Source of the DNA: Gigantopelta aegis
Lineage: Eukaryota > Mollusca > Gastropoda > Neomphalida > Peltospiridae
Length of the DNA: 64,000 bases
Direction of reading: 5' to 3'
NCBI RefSeq assembly: GCF_016097555.1
Contig: NC_054701.1
Coordinates: 30,386,618-30,450,617, forward strand
In this document: positions 61,713-64,000 of the stretch, piece by piece
Layout of the letters: every line of letters begins with the position of its first letter
Position numbering within the stretch: position 1 is the stretch's first letter
Notes under the pieces: generated by a model
Database searches by the model: none
The model's input: the letters and a program-made list of their open reading frames with translations, nothing else
Told to the model about the DNA's origin: nothing
Program-made: the position numbers and the translations under genes

Positions 61713-62384
61713 GCCTTTACCAATAACGAAAGAGGAAAGTTGTTTCCCGTCTTGACACCTAGAAGATCCAGTTCTGGCAAAAGGCTGTGTAATCGTCGTA
61801 CCTCAGACGTCACAAATTGCACAAATAAATGTTTCCTCAATCCATTTAAGAAAGCATCTTCCATATCAACACCTATAGATGTAAATCTTACATCCAACAA
61901 GGAATTTCCAACACCACCACAGCAGAGATCATCACAAAAGAAAGGAGAAAAGCGATTTAGGAAGACGTTGTCATTCGCATCTCAGAGTGTAAATGACAGT
62001 GATGATAATCATACATTTCAAGTGTTAGATGAACCGTCCCTTGACACAGACATGTATACTGATGATATAACAGAAACAATGTCACTCTTCAGAAGCAGTG
62101 TTCAAAATGGCTTTTGTTCCACAAAACCCCCAAAAGAAAACATTTCCTATGTATTATTTAAAGATACGCTAAAATGGCACTGTCACGGTAATTCATCCTG
62201 CATGGGGTATTCTGATGCCAACAAGGACTTGTTTTGGACAGGAACGTTTTTATGGAGGTCAGTTTATCAGATTCATGAGAGGGATTTCTCGCCGGGATAT
62301 ATCCTGGACCACATCAAGGAGTTCAACCTGCACGTGCCAACTACAAGGTGGATGAAGGAAAGATACTTGATTCCTTCATTATGA
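61713..62384 (+). CDS. Unrecognised frame in the 61-64 kb element
   Basis: An open frame of about 224 codons without an early ATG, so it must be joined to an upstream exon or be a remnant. The N-terminal half is basic and Ser/Thr-rich (PRRSSSGKRLCNRRT, QQRSSQKKGEKRFRKT). The middle is acidic (NDSDDNHTF, DTDMYTDD). The C-terminal ~80 residues look folded, with YVLFKDTLKWHCHGNSSC, NKDLFWTGTFLW and NLHVPTTRWMKERYL. I do not recognise the family. Just upstream, the + strand also reads MGKYKKKPVKLSLYQ then stop in another frame, which could be a frameshifted beginning. Confidence 0.45.
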   Translation, partial: AFTNNERGKLFPVLTPRRSSSGKRLCNRRTSDVTNCTNKCFLNPFKKASSISTPIDVNLTSNKEFPTPPQQRSSQKKGEKRFRKTLSFASQSVNDSDDNHTFQVLDEPSLDTDMYTDDITETMSLFRSSVQNGFCSTKPPKENISYVLFKDTLKWHCHGNSSCMGYSDANKDLFWTGTFLWRSVYQIHERDFSPGYILDHIKEFNLHVPTTRWMKERYLIPSL

Positions 62385-63077
62385 CTTGGAATCAAGGACA
62401 AATGCTCATATGTTCAGATGTTACATGCAATTAAAATGTACACATAAACTAAGTTTCAACTATTCAAATGCGTTCTTATTTCTAAAAAACCCTAAAAAAA
62501 ACACCCAAGTATTATTCGAGACCTGTGAATGCTTATATATGTTTATGATTTGGTTACATGTACATTTATATTCAAAGGCTGCCTGAATAGTCTATTTATC
62601 CTGAAACTGCTCGTGTTATATCACTGACACTATGTGATACCACTGGCAGCAGTAATGAAACATTTAGGTTATCACATTCCAGATGACAAACATCTCAGAG
62701 GCTTTAGATTGGATAAAAACGAATTGTGATGCAGTATTTTTAATGTGACGTAACATTTGTAATTCCTAATTTTTCTCTGTTCAGCTTGAAAAAATTAAAA
62801 ACAAAATTTAGTAGAATGGCACCAGAAATGTAATGCAAATCCCCTCATTTATGAAATAGGTTTCTTAATTCGTGAAGGTTGACCATCTTACTTATGTCAC
62901 TCACGTTAGTTAATTTTCAAAACGTCACCTAAGACTAAAACCCATGTCTTAACTAACGAGAGTGAAATAAATACAATAATCAACTGTCACTCGTTGAGGA
63001 GCTTTCATGTACACAATACAACTTACGTCATATTGTCATTAAATTTTGTCTAAACACTTCTGAAAACCCCCAGATGT

Positions 63078-63100
63078 AGGTCAAGGGTCAGTCAAGGTCA
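63078..63100 (+). promoter_or_regulatory. Cluster of nuclear-receptor half sites
   Basis: AGGTCA-A-GGGTCA forms a direct repeat with 1-bp spacing, followed by TCAAGGTCA, an extended half site of the ERR/SF-1 kind. It lies between the two convergent frames of the 61-64 kb element. Three half sites in 23 bp is suggestive, but chance is possible. Confidence 0.25.
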
Positions 63101-63188
63101 CAGTAACCTATTCGAGATACACGGCATGCATCCATATACTAGGATTGCTGTTTTAGGTGTCCAGTGGGGGACTAACAACAAACTAATA

Positions 63189-63842
63189 CTACATTGCATT
63201 ATAATGTCGATTTATTAAACAATATATAAAAACTAGATCATTCATTCCAATGAATCTGGAAACGCGGTGTCCTTGGAGATGACTCCTAGTTAACAACACT
63301 CGTCCACAGTCAGTGCACTGGTACCCGCCTGGTCTGCCGTGATGGACAACCACATGTCTGCGGACGGCAGACCTTCCAGAGTATAGTTCGCCGCAGTCTT
63401 CACAAACTGTTCTGAAAAACAAAATTTGGAAAATACGATTAGGTGTCCTAAACCCGTGGGAGCAGACGAAGATATGCCTAAACTATAAGAAAATTACTGG
63501 ATGGATAATTATATAATGACGTTCCAAAACGTATTTGCTTAATTTAAATTCCATGGTATGCAAACTTTCATCAAGACACCTTTTAAGTGTATAAATATAA
63601 CTCGTTTCCTTAAAATAGCACCAAAATTTTTGATCATGTTTGTTTTGGCCGTCAAAACAACGAGGTTTTTCTTCAATAGCTTTTTTGTGATTTAACAAAA
63701 TCGGGAATTAAGTAAACAAATGGATAGAATATTCATTCTAGAGCCGTATCGCAATATTATTTTAATCAGAAAGGCATCCAGCATGTAGCTGTAAGACAAA
63801 ATGTACTCACCGTCGTGTAGCGAAGCGAGCTTTATCCGCCAT
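63189..63842 (-). CDS. Two-exon small C2H2 zinc-finger gene from the right repeat
   Basis: Exon 1 (63842-63811) encodes MADKARFATRR and ends CG|GTGAGT in phase 2. After a 399-bp intron ending GTTTTTCAG, exon 2 (63411-63189) continues in frame with TVCEDCGELYSGRSAVRRHV. The product is 84 residues. Finger 1 is a complete C-x2-C-x12-H-x3-H (CEDC...HVVVH). Finger 2 (CTDCGRVLLTRSHLQGH) lacks its last His, so it is incomplete or the gene continues elsewhere. Agreement of the splice phase with an intact domain is good evidence for a real transcript. Function unknown; a DNA-binding role is inferred. Confidence 0.6.
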
Positions 63843-63900
63843 TTTGGTAGTGGTACACGAAGTTCAAGCATGTGTCATACGGTTTAGGTTGGACCCCTTG
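63447..63900 (-). repeat. Right long inverted repeat of the 61-64 kb element
   Basis: Complement of the left repeat. Inner similarity fades at CTGCTCCCACGGGTTTAGG, the counterpart of CTGCTCCCCCTGGTTTAAG on the left. Confidence 0.85.
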
Positions 63901-64000
63901 ATTTAGAAAAGTGACGCTTTCTGTAGAATGACCCTCCTACGAGTCTTTTACATATACAAAGTAAGCCTATATTCTTTTTTAGAATATCAGTGTCTGTATA

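Larger units (their letters stand above)
61144..63900. mobile_element. 2.76-kb element with long inverted repeats carrying first exons
   Basis: The outer ends are CAAGGGGTCCAACCTAAACC and its inverted copy, flanked by ATTTA on both sides (61139-61143 and 63901-63905), as expected of a 5-bp target duplication. The inverted repeats run about 61144-61577 and 63447-63900, similar but diverged. Each contains a start codon in good context (CCAAAATGGCGGAT), a 32-nt coding exon and GTGAGT. The 1.87-kb centre holds a plus-strand frame and a minus-strand zinc-finger exon. No DDE or other transposase motif is seen, so it is either non-autonomous or of a type I do not recognise. Confidence 0.75.

Overview
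The window looks like a piece of an invertebrate nuclear genome, most likely a mollusc. It is AT-rich, has long repeat-filled introns with GT/AG boundaries, several families of tRNA-headed SINEs, many small TA-, TTAA-, 5-bp-, 8-bp- and 9-bp-flanked DNA elements, three decayed Tc1-type transposases, THAP-domain remnants and long microsatellites. No bacterial operons, CRISPR arrays or rRNA genes are present. The mollusc assignment is an inference from gene and repeat style; no species was verified.

About 3.0-39.0 kb (+ strand) is one host gene, a spinster homologue (SPNS1-type major facilitator transporter). Eleven coding exons join in a consistent frame to give about 534 residues. There are two possible last exons: one at 32.4 kb (522-residue form) and one at 38.9 kb (534-residue form). 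Both fit the same donor phase and both end in a stop. Exon 7 is preceded by a dead partial duplicate of itself, which has a MITE inserted in it.

The introns carry most of the mobile DNA: foldback elements with 9-bp duplications (3.4-4.0 and 15.2-16.3 kb), a pair of 5-bp-duplication elements in opposite orientation (8.3 and 21.4 kb), a TTAA-flanked THAP element resembling Kolobok (23.0-24.9 kb), a Tc1 copy (25.2-26.7 kb), and a hAT-like element nested inside a MITE (30.8-32.3 kb). A second Tc1 copy lies at 35.3-36.9 kb between the two alternative last exons.

From 39 to 50.6 kb I see no protein gene, only SINEs, MITEs, tandem repeats and microsatellites. At 50.65-51.81 kb (- strand) is an intronless reading frame for an Anp1/Mnn9-type (GT62) glycosyltransferase, unexpected in an animal, interrupted by one in-frame stop. 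At 52.3-54.1 kb a frameshifted Tc1 copy sits inside a SINE. At 54.2-55.9 kb is a satellite-like array of two alternating monomers, followed by a 380-bp CT-rich microsatellite.

From 58.4 to 61.0 kb a 14-bp motif (GTCATTGGTGTTAC) recurs about nine times on both strands. Directly after it, 61,144-63,900 is a 2.76-kb element with roughly 430-450-bp terminal inverted repeats and a 5-bp flanking repeat. Each inverted repeat carries its own start codon, short first exon and splice donor, so two convergent transcription units point into the element. One splices in frame to a C2H2 zinc finger; the other faces an unrecognised 224-codon frame. This is the strongest candidate for something undescribed in the window.
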